Source: JAHIEZ01 sp964598275 (GTDB lineage Bacteria; Patescibacteriota; Microgenomatia; UBA12405). From it: DNA of 6,374 nt. Every line of letters starts with the position of its first letter. Position 1 is the stretch's first letter. Position numbers and translations under genes: made by a program. Location of the stretch: the NCBI GenBank assembly GCA_964598275.1, contig CAZRAZ010000038.1, positions 1-6,374 of the forward strand, given 5' to 3'. This document shows, in pieces, positions 1-6,337 of this stretch. The notes under the pieces were generated by a model. It saw only the letters and a list, made by a program, of their open reading frames with translations, ran no database searches and was not told where the DNA came from.

Positions 1-528
1 TCTGCTTTTGGTCTGCAAAAACTTTATCAAAAATTCAAACCAAAATATCTCGTCCTTCCCCTTTTGGCTCTTTTTCTTTTCGACAGCCTTTATTTCCTCC
101 AGTTATACTTTTTTCAGGCTAATCAAATCTTAGCTGACGGCTTGCTTTTCGGTCGAAAACAAGCCGTTGAATACGTCAACCAGCATTTTCCCGATCAACA
201 AATTATTTTTTCCACCAAACTTTCCGAACCCCAAGCCTATGTTGCCTTTTTTACTCCGCAAAGCCCCCAAATCACCCAACAATACAGCCCCGATTGGTTG
301 AGATTTCAAACCGAGGGCCGTTCTTTTTTGGATCAACTCGGTCGATACCAACTTGACCGCTTCACTTTTCAAACCCTCGATTTTGTCCGCGATAGTCAGC
401 TAAAAAATACCATTCTGGTTGGTCAACCCCAGGAATTTCCGCCGGACATCAACAGTCACATCATCTACTACCCCTTTGCTACCAACAAAAAACCAGCCAT
501 AACCATCTATCAAAATGAAACTCTCTAA
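1..528 (+). CDS. Membrane glycosyltransferase (GT39/ArnT-like), 3' end only
   Basis: The frame is open from the first base and ends at TAA 526-528, so the true start lies upstream; 175 residues are visible. It begins with a basic loop (GLQKLYQKFKPK), then one hydrophobic helix at about residues 18-38, then a roughly 135-residue polar tail presumably outside the membrane. The layout matches the C-termini of the three complete genes downstream: the GLQK loop matches the next gene's GLQKFIKK, and the IIFSTKLSEP segment (residues 68-77) corresponds to their IIFTKKYGEP, IYFTNFYGQP and VYITNKYDQP segments. It is therefore read as a fourth tandem paralogue. The catalytic N-terminal half is not in the window, so activity cannot be judged. 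The last 14 bases overlap the next gene, which suggests coupled translation. Confidence 0.8.
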   Translation, partial: SAFGLQKLYQKFKPKYLVLPLLALFLFDSLYFLQLYFFQANQILADGLLFGRKQAVEYVNQHFPDQQIIFSTKLSEPQAYVAFFTPQSPQITQQYSPDWLRFQTEGRSFLDQLGRYQLDRFTFQTLDFVRDSQLKNTILVGQPQEFPPDINSHIIYYPFATNKKPAITIYQNETL

Positions 529-2071
529 AAAAACCCTTCTACCTTTACTTATCTTTCTTAGCTCTCTTTCTCTCCATCTATTCAAGATAAACAACTTTCC
601 GCCTAGTTTAAATTGGGACGAAGTCTCTCACGGATACAACGCCTTTTCTATTCTCAAAACCGGTCGCGATCAATGGGGTCAATTTCTCCCCCTTATCTTT
701 CGCGCCTATGGGGACTATAAACTGCCTCTCTACATTTATCTAACTGTTCCTTTTGTTTTAATTTTTGGTCTAAATCCGCTTGCGGTTCGCTTACCTTCAG
801 CTCTTGCCGGCGCTCTTATTCCCGTTTATGTCTACAAAATCACCCTTCATTTCAGCCAAAATCGCCATCTCTCTCTGCTTACCGCTTTCATCGCCCTACT
901 TTCTCCCTGGTCAATTTTTTTATCCCGCATCGCTCTCGAAGCCAATCTTTTTTGTCTATTATTTCTTGTTTCTTTCTACCAATTACTCCGCTCAAAACCC
1001 ATCGCCAGCGCTAACTTTTATGCGCTTTCACTTTTCACCTATAATTCCAGTCGTATTCTTTTACCATTTTATTTAATCGCCCTCTTCTTAAGCCTAAAAA
1101 AACAAAGACCTTGGTCAAAAAAGAAAATCATTTGGCTCCTACCCTTTCTTTTTGCCATAATTATTTTTCTCATCCAAAGTCTCAATTCTGCCGGCCAAGC
1201 CCGCTACCAATGGGTTTCCTTGCTTGACTCCGGTGCCATCAATCGCATCAACGAACTTCGTGCTGTTTATCCACGCTTTTTAATTAACAAAATCACTTAT
1301 TTTATCTTCACCGCCGCCAAAAACTATCTATCTCATTTTAATCCCAGTTTTCTTTTTGCTTCCGGCGGTTCTCATTATCAATTTAATATTCCCGATTTTC
1401 CTCTCATCAGCCCCTTTTTTCTTCCCTTTCTCCTTTTTGGTTTAATTTTTTCTTTTTCCCGCTCTTGGCTTCTTTATTTTTTCTTAATCTCCATTATTCC
1501 TTCAGCCATTACCCGCGACGCCCCCCATACCCTTAGAAGCATTATTTTTCTCCCCCTGTCCTGTCTTCTAATCGGCTTCGGGTTGCAAAAATTTATTAAA
1601 AAAGCGCCAAAAACTACTCTGGTTCTTCTTGTTTTCATTCTTCTTTACCAACAAATAAATTTCTGGTCTCGTTACCAACAATACGCCGTCACTTACTCAC
1701 AATCCTGGCAATACGGCTACAAAGAGGCTGTCGCTTTTGCCAAACAAAACTATTCAAAATACGATCAAATTATTTTTACCAAAAAATATGGCGAGCCTCA
1801 TCAGTTTATTTTGTTCTACTGGCCTTGGGAACCCTCCGCTTACCAAAACGATCCCACCAAACTTTGGGATTATCACGCCTCTTGGTACTGGATCGATGCC
1901 TTTGATAAATTTAAATTTGTCAACGACTGGGAAATCAAAGACTTCAAGCCATTACCTTCCACTCTGCTTATTACCAGTCCCCAAAACTATCCTCCCGGTG
2001 GACAACTGCTCCATACCATCAATTTCCTCGATAACAGCCCCGCCTTTGATATCATAAGCTATGAAGACTAA
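515..2071 (+). CDS. Polytopic membrane glycosyltransferase, GT39/PMT/ArnT-like
   Basis: This is a 518-residue protein with about ten to twelve hydrophobic segments, the first at residues 7-24. In the first outer loop W34-D35-E36 sits where this GT-C superfamily carries its catalytic acidic residue, followed by HGYNAFSILKTGRD and YGDYK (65-69). A second conserved block is SPWSIFLSR (130-138). The late loop has T333-R334-D335 and H338-T-L-R341, basic residues that in related enzymes help bind the lipid-phosphate donor. A non-membrane tail from about residue 395 carries IIFTKKYGEP (419-428). From the family, it would move a sugar from a polyprenyl-phosphate carrier to an acceptor outside the membrane; sugar and acceptor are unknown. 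The ATG at 515 is chosen because it overlaps the previous gene by 14 bases and leads directly into the first helix. No Shine-Dalgarno sequence precedes it, so coupling is likely. Confidence 0.87.
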   Translation: MKLSKKTLLPLLIFLSSLSLHLFKINNFPPSLNWDEVSHGYNAFSILKTGRDQWGQFLPLIFRAYGDYKLPLYIYLTVPFVLIFGLNPLAVRLPSALAGALIPVYVYKITLHFSQNRHLSLLTAFIALLSPWSIFLSRIALEANLFCLLFLVSFYQLLRSKPIASANFYALSLFTYNSSRILLPFYLIALFLSLKKQRPWSKKKIIWLLPFLFAIIIFLIQSLNSAGQARYQWVSLLDSGAINRINELRAVYPRFLINKITYFIFTAAKNYLSHFNPSFLFASGGSHYQFNIPDFPLISPFFLPFLLFGLIFSFSRSWLLYFFLISIIPSAITRDAPHTLRSIIFLPLSCLLIGFGLQKFIKKAPKTTLVLLVFILLYQQINFWSRYQQYAVTYSQSWQYGYKEAVAFAKQNYSKYDQIIFTKKYGEPHQFILFYWPWEPSAYQNDPTKLWDYHASWYWIDAFDKFKFVNDWEIKDFKPLPSTLLITSPQNYPPGGQLLHTINFLDNSPAFDIISYED

Positions 2072-3629
2072 ACATCTTCTCATTTTAATCACTCTCGTTT
2101 CTTTGGCACTTCGCCTCTACCAAGTCTCAAACTATCCACCCCTTTTATGGGACGAAACTGCCCTTGGTTACAACGCTTACTCTATTTTAAAAACAGCCCG
2201 CGATGAACACGGTACTTTTCTGCCTCTGATTTTTAAATCTTTTGGAGACTATAAACCCGGACTATATGTTTATCTTGCCGTTCCTTTTGTCGCCATTTTC
2301 GGTCTTACTCCTCTGGCAGTCCGCTTACCATCCCTAATTTTAGGTTCACTTCTCCCCTTATTTCTCTATTCTCTTATAATTCAAATCGATCCCAAATCAA
2401 AAAAGCTAGCCCTGCTTTCTGCTCTTGTTTTGGCCTTCAACCCTATCAATATCCATTTTAGTCGTGGCGCTTGGGAAACCAACATTCTCACCGTCGAACT
2501 TGTCTTAGCTTCCTTATTTTTTTTCAAACAAAAATATCTTGTTTCTGCCCTTGTTTTCGCCTCAACTCTCTATACCTACCAAGGCGGCAAACTTAGCAGT
2601 TTACTTCTAATTTCAATCCTTACCCTTCTTCATCAAAAAAAGCTTATTGCCAAACCCTCCGTCTTTCTTCGTCAATTCGTCTTACCCTTATTCGTTTTGG
2701 CCTTGCCGATTGCCCGTGGTTTACTTTTCAATTCCGATTCCAATCGCCTTAAGGTCGTCAGTTTATTTTCCTATCCCAGAAGTCAGGCGGAAACCCAACA
2801 AATTATTTCCGAATCTGGTCGGCTTGATTATCAAATTTTTTATAATCGTTTCGTTTTTTTTGTTCGTAATTTTGCTTCACGTTATTTCAACCACTTTTCA
2901 CCCAAACTTCTAACTTTTCAGGGTGACTGGCAAAACCCCCGCCACTCCGCCCCCTACCTCGGCATTCTTCTCTATCCCAGTCTTATCTTTTTGGTAATTG
3001 GTTTATTTTCGTCATCTAAAAAACTAAAAAAATTCTTTCTTCTCTGGCTTTTGCTCGCTCCCATCCCCGCCGCCTTAACCCGCGATTCCGTTCAAACCGT
3101 TCGGGCCATGAGCTTCTCCATCCCTTTGGTCTTTTTTACCGCTTTGGGTTTATTAAAAATTAAAAATTATAAATTAAAAATTATAATCATTCTTGCTTAT
3201 CTGCTTTCCTTTATCTACTATTCCGATCTCTACTACAACCACATGGTCAAAACCAACCCCATGCAGTTTCTCTTTGGTCAACAGCAGGCCACAAAATATC
3301 TGGTCGAAAATCAGGCAAATTATCAACACATCTATTTTACCAACTTTTATGGTCAACCCTATATTTATTACCTTTTTTATTCCCAGTATCCGCCCGCAAA
3401 ATACCAAACCCAAGCCAATTTAGTCGAAAACGAACAAGGCGACGCCGGTACCGTCAATCAAATCGATAACATTCACTTTACTTCCACCCCCCATCCCGAC
3501 AGTCTTCCGCCTCACAGTCTAGCCGTCTACTCTCATGACGAACTTTTACGCCTAAATCTTGATCCAAAAGTTTTTCTGCCCCTAAGTCCAATCAATAATA
3601 TTTCTACCTTCTATGCTTACCACAATTAA
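2061..3629 (+). CDS. Polytopic membrane glycosyltransferase, GT39/PMT/ArnT-like, paralogue
   Basis: This 522-residue multi-pass protein has the same plan as its neighbours: first helix at about 5-20, W30-D31-E32 in the first outer loop, GYNAYSILKTARDEHG, FGDYK (61-65), NPINIHFSRGAWE (127-139), T340-R341-D342 with V347-R348 in the late loop, and an outer C-terminal domain with IYFTNFYGQPY (424-434). All expected acidic and basic residues are present, so it is probably an active lipid-phosphosugar-dependent transferase. It is closest to the gene that follows; the block from FGDYKPG to FSRGAWE is mostly identical between them. A basic inner loop, KIKNYKLKI, is encoded by an AT-rich 7-nt-period repeat (3153-3182). 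The start overlaps the previous gene by 11 bases and has no Shine-Dalgarno sequence. The acceptor is unknown. Confidence 0.87.
   Translation: MKTKHLLILITLVSLALRLYQVSNYPPLLWDETALGYNAYSILKTARDEHGTFLPLIFKSFGDYKPGLYVYLAVPFVAIFGLTPLAVRLPSLILGSLLPLFLYSLIIQIDPKSKKLALLSALVLAFNPINIHFSRGAWETNILTVELVLASLFFFKQKYLVSALVFASTLYTYQGGKLSSLLLISILTLLHQKKLIAKPSVFLRQFVLPLFVLALPIARGLLFNSDSNRLKVVSLFSYPRSQAETQQIISESGRLDYQIFYNRFVFFVRNFASRYFNHFSPKLLTFQGDWQNPRHSAPYLGILLYPSLIFLVIGLFSSSKKLKKFFLLWLLLAPIPAALTRDSVQTVRAMSFSIPLVFFTALGLLKIKNYKLKIIIILAYLLSFIYYSDLYYNHMVKTNPMQFLFGQQQATKYLVENQANYQHIYFTNFYGQPYIYYLFYSQYPPAKYQTQANLVENEQGDAGTVNQIDNIHFTSTPHPDSLPPHSLAVYSHDELLRLNLDPKVFLPLSPINNISTFYAYHN
3153..3182 (+). repeat. AT-rich 7-nt-period repeat inside a coding region
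   Basis: This is four units of 7 nt (TTAAAAA, TTAAAAA, TTATAAA, TTAAAAA) followed by TT. It is read in frame as LKIKNYKLKI, a basic loop after a hydrophobic helix. Only one of the three forward frames is free of TAA, and it is the one used. Confidence 0.85.
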
Positions 3630-5214
3630 AAAACATTATCTCATAATTCTAATTATTCTTCTTGCCTTTTTTGTTCGCGCCTACAAAATTGGGAGCCTCC
3701 CGCCCCTCAATGCCGACGAAGCCGCCTTGGGCTACAACGCCTATTCACTTATTAAAACCGGACACGACGAACATGGCCTTTCCTGGCCTCTTCATTTCAA
3801 ATCCTTTGGCGACTACAAACCGGGCGGTTATGTCTATCTGGCTCTCCCTTTCGTTGCCCTGCTCGGTCTTACCCCTCTGGCCGTTCGCTTACCCAACTTA
3901 ATTCTTGCCACTCTCACTGTTTTCTTTCTTTATCGGCTTATTCTTCTTATTTCCAAAAACAAAAAACTGGCCTTGCTCTCCGCTCTGCTTTTGGCTATTT
4001 CTCCCTGGCACATTCACTTTTCCCGCGGCGCTTGGGAATCATCCGCCGCTCTCTCTCTCATCCTTATCGCTGTTTATTCTTTCTACCGCCGAAAACTTTC
4101 TCTTTCCGTTGCTCTTTTTGTTTTTTCCACCTATGTCTATCACTCCGCCCGCCTTGTTTCCCCCTTGCTTCTTTTTTCACTTTTCATTACCAATTACAAG
4201 TTACCAGTTACCCGCCTGCCGGCAGGCATGGCCAGTTACAAAAAATTTCTCCTTCCTTTGATTATCGGTATCTTCCTAACCCTGCCCCTCGCTCTTTCCT
4301 TTCTTCACTCCGGCGGCACCACTCGTTTAGGCGGTGTTGGCATCACCGCCGACCCCGGCCCGCTTTCACGCGCCGAAGAGCTTTTAAATCAACACGCCAA
4401 CGTCAAGCTAATTAATCGGGCCATGCACAACAAAAGGGTCTTGTACCTTCTTTCCTGGGCCGAAAAATACTTTTCCCACTTCGACCTCAATTTTCTTTTT
4501 ATCAATGGTGACGAAGTTCCCCGTTCCAAAGTCCCCGAAATGGGTCAGCTTCACCTAATCGAATTACCATTTTTACTTCTGGGATTAGTCATCCTCCTAA
4601 AAAAACCCCGCTATCACAAATTAAAAGCTCTCCTTCTGCCTTGGCTTTTCATCGCCCCCCTTGCCTCCTCCCTTACCTTTCAGGCCCCTTCCTCTCTCCG
4701 CGCCCTGTCCCTGTCCATCCCCCTTGTCATTATTGTCGCCCTCGGCCTTTTAAAAATTAAGAATTATAAATTAAAAATTCTTGTTTCTCTTTTCTATCTT
4801 TTTTCTCTTCTTTATTATCTCGACGCCTACTTTATCCACTACCCCAAACGTCTACCTCTAGCCTGGCCATACGGCTTTAAAGAATTGTCCTTATTTTTAA
4901 AACATTATCCCTATCCTCCCAATCAGCCTGTTTATATCACCAACAAGTACGATCAGCCCTATATATTAATGACTTTTTTTGACCAAACTTCACCTCTGGA
5001 AGTTCAATCCCAAATCAAACTAACCCCTCCCGATCAATACGGCTTTTCCACCGTCAACACTCTCGGTCGTTACCGTTTTCAAAAAATCGACTGGAACACT
5101 CTTCCCTCCGGCCACCTCATCGTTGCCAGCGACGAAACCATTCCCATTGATCCTATTTACACCATCGATTTCCCAAATGGCCAAAAAGCCTTTAAAATAT
5201 ACATCAAGCCATGA
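3613..5214 (+). CDS. Polytopic membrane glycosyltransferase, GT39/PMT/ArnT-like, with altered late-loop motif
   Basis: This 533-residue protein has first helix 9-24, A34-D35-E36, GYNAYSLIKTGHDEHG, FGDYK (65-69), SPWHIHFSRGAWE (130-142) and a C-terminal outer domain with VYITNKYDQPY (440-450). It is the nearest relative of the preceding gene. Two oddities are seen. First, the late-loop TRD of the two complete paralogues is T355-F356-Q357 here, although R363 is kept; loss of the Arg-Asp pair could change donor binding or activity. Second, two inner loops are encoded by repeat DNA: TNYKLPVTRLPAGMASYKK (about residues 193-211) over heptamer repeats plus a GC palindrome, and KIKNYKLKI over the same AT repeat as in the previous gene. 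The start overlaps the upstream gene by 17 bases with no Shine-Dalgarno sequence. The function is inferred to be surface glycosylation. Confidence 0.86.
   Translation: MLTTIKKHYLIILIILLAFFVRAYKIGSLPPLNADEAALGYNAYSLIKTGHDEHGLSWPLHFKSFGDYKPGGYVYLALPFVALLGLTPLAVRLPNLILATLTVFFLYRLILLISKNKKLALLSALLLAISPWHIHFSRGAWESSAALSLILIAVYSFYRRKLSLSVALFVFSTYVYHSARLVSPLLLFSLFITNYKLPVTRLPAGMASYKKFLLPLIIGIFLTLPLALSFLHSGGTTRLGGVGITADPGPLSRAEELLNQHANVKLINRAMHNKRVLYLLSWAEKYFSHFDLNFLFINGDEVPRSKVPEMGQLHLIELPFLLLGLVILLKKPRYHKLKALLLPWLFIAPLASSLTFQAPSSLRALSLSIPLVIIVALGLLKIKNYKLKILVSLFYLFSLLYYLDAYFIHYPKRLPLAWPYGFKELSLFLKHYPYPPNQPVYITNKYDQPYILMTFFDQTSPLEVQSQIKLTPPDQYGFSTVNTLGRYRFQKIDWNTLPSGHLIVASDETIPIDPIYTIDFPNGQKAFKIYIKP
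4187..4214 (+). repeat. TTAC heptamer repeat inside a coding region
   Basis: The units are TTACCAA, TTACAAG, TTACCAG and TTACCCG, end to end. They encode T-N-Y-K-L-P-V-T in the loop before a membrane helix. The central AATTACAAGTTA differs from the AATTATAAATTA of the AT-rich repeats by one T/C and one A/G change and gives the same N-Y-K-L peptide, so the two repeats may belong to one family. Confidence 0.75.
4214..4227. repeat. Perfect 14-bp GC palindrome flanked by 8-bp direct repeats
   Basis: GCCTGCCGGCAGGC is its own reverse complement and stands out in AT-rich DNA. CCAGTTAC occurs on each side, at 4204-4211 and 4232-4239. It is read through in frame as R-L-P-A-G. It resembles a small palindromic repeat that settled in a gene; the direct repeats may instead come from the neighbouring heptamer array. 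Confidence 0.75.
4750..4779 (+). repeat. Second copy of the AT-rich 7-nt-period repeat
   Basis: It is identical to 3153-3182 at 29 of 30 positions (one A to G in the second unit), at the homologous place in the next paralogue and in the same frame, again giving LKIKNYKLKI. It was probably inherited through gene duplication rather than gained twice. Confidence 0.85.
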
Positions 5215-5987
5215 GCCAATCCAGCCTATCAATTGCTATCGCTACCTATAACGAAGCCGAGCGCCTCGAAAAATGTCTCCGGGCCATCTCCTGGGCCGAT
5301 GAAATTGTTGTTGTCGACGGCCAATCAAACGACAACACCGTTTCTATTGCCAAAAAACTCGGCGCCAAAGTCATCTCTACCACTAATAAGCCCATCTTTC
5401 ATATCAACAAACAAATGGCCATTGACGCCTGTCAGTCCGACTGGATCCTTCAGCTTGATGCCGACGAAATCGTCTCTCCCTCTTTAAAAAAAGAAATTCA
5501 AGACATTTTGTCAAAACCGGTCAAAGATATTGTCGAAAATGGATACAGAATAAATCGGTCAAACTTTTTTTTAACTAGATTTTTAAAAAAAGGCGGCCAA
5601 TACCCCGACCCTGTTTTTCGCCTTTACAAAAGAGGGCAGGGGAGACTGCCCTGCCAATCCGTCCACGAACAAACCGTCATCAACCCACCTGTCGGCCAAC
5701 TAAAAAATGACTTACTCCACTACGCCGACACTGATTTTTCCCGCTATCTTACCCGCAACAATCGCTACACTACTCTAATGTCGCACAATCTAATAGATCA
5801 AAAAGTCCCCCTTAATCCGATCAGCTTCTTAAACTATTTCTTTGTCAAACCATCTGTCACTTTTCTTCAAATCTATTTCCGTCATCTCGGCTTTCTCGAC
5901 GGTTTCCCCGGTCTGGTTTTCGCTTACTTTTCCGCCATCTCCCACCGCTCCGCTTATGTTAAATATTACCAATCAAAACATGCCTAA
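5211..5987 (+). CDS. Family 2 glycosyltransferase, WaaE/KdtX-like
   Basis: This 258-residue protein has a GT-A fold. Visible motifs are SIAIATYNEAERLEKCL at the N-terminus (strand 1 and nucleotide pocket), EIVVVDGQSNDNT (31-43, with nucleotide-binding D36), and WILQLDADE (78-86), whose D83-A-D85 is the metal-binding DXD. Next come YPDPVFRLYKR (131-141) and the S150-V-H152-E153 motif typical of the beta-1,4-glucosyltransferase-like branch that includes WaaE/KdtX. The C-terminal part (about 195-235) has the hydrophobic YFRHLGFLDGFPGLVFAY stretch seen in this branch, which probably attaches it to the inner face of the membrane. It should transfer a sugar from a nucleotide donor to a lipid-linked or surface glycan. 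A true LPS-core role is unlikely if the host lacks an outer membrane. The start overlaps the preceding stop as ATGA. No domain is missing. Confidence 0.9.
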   Translation: MSQSSLSIAIATYNEAERLEKCLRAISWADEIVVVDGQSNDNTVSIAKKLGAKVISTTNKPIFHINKQMAIDACQSDWILQLDADEIVSPSLKKEIQDILSKPVKDIVENGYRINRSNFFLTRFLKKGGQYPDPVFRLYKRGQGRLPCQSVHEQTVINPPVGQLKNDLLHYADTDFSRYLTRNNRYTTLMSHNLIDQKVPLNPISFLNYFFVKPSVTFLQIYFRHLGFLDGFPGLVFAYFSAISHRSAYVKYYQSKHA

Positions 5988-6015
5988 TTTACTCATCATT
6001 TCGCCCATACGCTAG
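5980..6015 (+). pseudogene. Possible truncated start of a GT4-type glycosyltransferase
   Basis: An ATG at 5980 overlaps the end of the GT2 gene by 8 bases, in the same manner as every other start in the operon. It reads MPNLLIISPIR and then TAG at 6013-6015. A short hydrophobic strand ending in Ile-Ser-Pro is how many GT4/GT-B glycosyltransferases begin, so this could be the first codons of the next operon gene, cut off at about 6013-6015 where base composition changes and an inverted repeat begins. Only 11 codons support this and a chance ORF cannot be excluded. It may equally be an intact gene joined to the wrong sequence by assembly. Confidence 0.35.
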
Positions 6016-6028
6016 TTATATGAAATTT

Positions 6029-6040
6029 AAAAAGAGAAGT
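6029..6040. repeat. Left arm of the 12-bp inverted repeat around the small ORF
   Basis: AAAAAGAGAAGT is the exact reverse complement of ACTTCTCTTTTT at 6280-6291. The arm contains the Shine-Dalgarno site of the small ORF. Confidence 0.8.
6033..6039 (+). promoter_or_regulatory. Shine-Dalgarno-like site AGAGAAG
   Basis: AGAGAAG lies 6 bases before the ATG at 6046 and supports that start. It is the only clear purine-rich ribosome site in front of any gene in the window. It lies inside the left arm of the 12-bp inverted repeat, so in a transcript that runs to 6291 it could pair with CTTCTC downstream of the ORF; this is inference. Confidence 0.6.
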
Positions 6041-6045
6041 TTCAA

Positions 6046-6276
6046 ATGAAAAAAGAAATCCATCCTTGTCTTTATCACGCGGATGGCAAGTGTACAGTTT
6101 TCAAACAGTGGTGGGACGGAAGACCTTCGGAGTGCGGCTATGCTCCTGATCAACTTCGTTTGAGTGGAGAGGATCGTTGTTCCACTTTTCCTGGTGAATT
6201 CACAAGCCTTGATGGTACCCGCATTCATCCCGCGTATTTATCATCCTTACGTAACATTGCTAGGTTCACAAAATAA
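6046..6276 (+). CDS. Small four-cysteine protein of unknown function
   Basis: This 76-residue ORF is not recognised as a known family. It starts at an ATG with a good Shine-Dalgarno sequence and ends with TAA. Cysteines are at 8, 16, 30 and 45, with histidines at 6, 11 and 61 and a tryptophan pair at 22-23. There is no signal peptide or membrane segment, so it is presumably a cytoplasmic globular protein. Four cysteines in the N-terminal 45 residues could bind zinc or an iron-sulfur cluster, but the spacings (7, 13 and 14 residues between them) match no motif I know. Its codons include AGA, AGG, GCG, TCG and GGA and its coding strand is richer in G than the glycosyltransferase genes, which suggests a different origin. 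It is flanked on both sides by inverted repeats. A chance ORF is possible, but the start signal and cysteine pattern argue for a real gene. Confidence 0.6.
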   Translation: MKKEIHPCLYHADGKCTVFKQWWDGRPSECGYAPDQLRLSGEDRCSTFPGEFTSLDGTRIHPAYLSSLRNIARFTK

Positions 6277-6279
6277 GAT

Positions 6280-6291
6280 ACTTCTCTTTTT
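6280..6291. repeat. Right arm of the 12-bp inverted repeat around the small ORF
   Basis: ACTTCTCTTTTT starts three bases after the stop codon of the small ORF and pairs perfectly with 6029-6040. Related ACTTC words follow at 6294-6300 (ACTTCTC) and 6305-6310 (ACTTCG). Confidence 0.8.
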
Positions 6292-6337
6292 CAACTTCTC
6301 CTTCACTTCGTTCAGTCGACCCCGTTGCACTTTCGTC

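Noticed and set aside
4187..4239. CRISPR or tandem-repeat array
   Set aside because: The units are only 7 nt without spacers, and the stretch is translated in frame within a membrane protein.
3905..4415. Overlapping plus-strand ORFs in another frame of the third complete paralogue
   Set aside because: They are shadows of pyrimidine-rich coding DNA, giving Pro/Ser/Phe-rich low-complexity peptides with no domain.
5211..5987. Naming the GT2 gene waaE or kdtX
   Set aside because: Motifs fit that branch, but the substrate is unknown and an LPS-core role is doubtful in the likely host, so no symbol is given.
5988..6023. Complete attC site at the left edge of the terminal unit
   Set aside because: No matching R''-type ATATAAC or long imperfect palindrome is found upstream; the bases before GTTATAT are the end of the GT2 gene and the short GT4-like start.
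5988..6045. Promoter for the small ORF with TTATAT (6016-6021) as a -10 box
   Set aside because: No -35-like sequence lies at a proper distance, and TTATAT is part of the 9-bp inverted repeat, so it is not reported as a promoter.
6016..6228. Minus-strand 70-residue ORF opposite the small ORF
   Set aside because: It lacks a family resemblance and lies opposite the plus-strand ORF, which has the better start signal and cysteine pattern.
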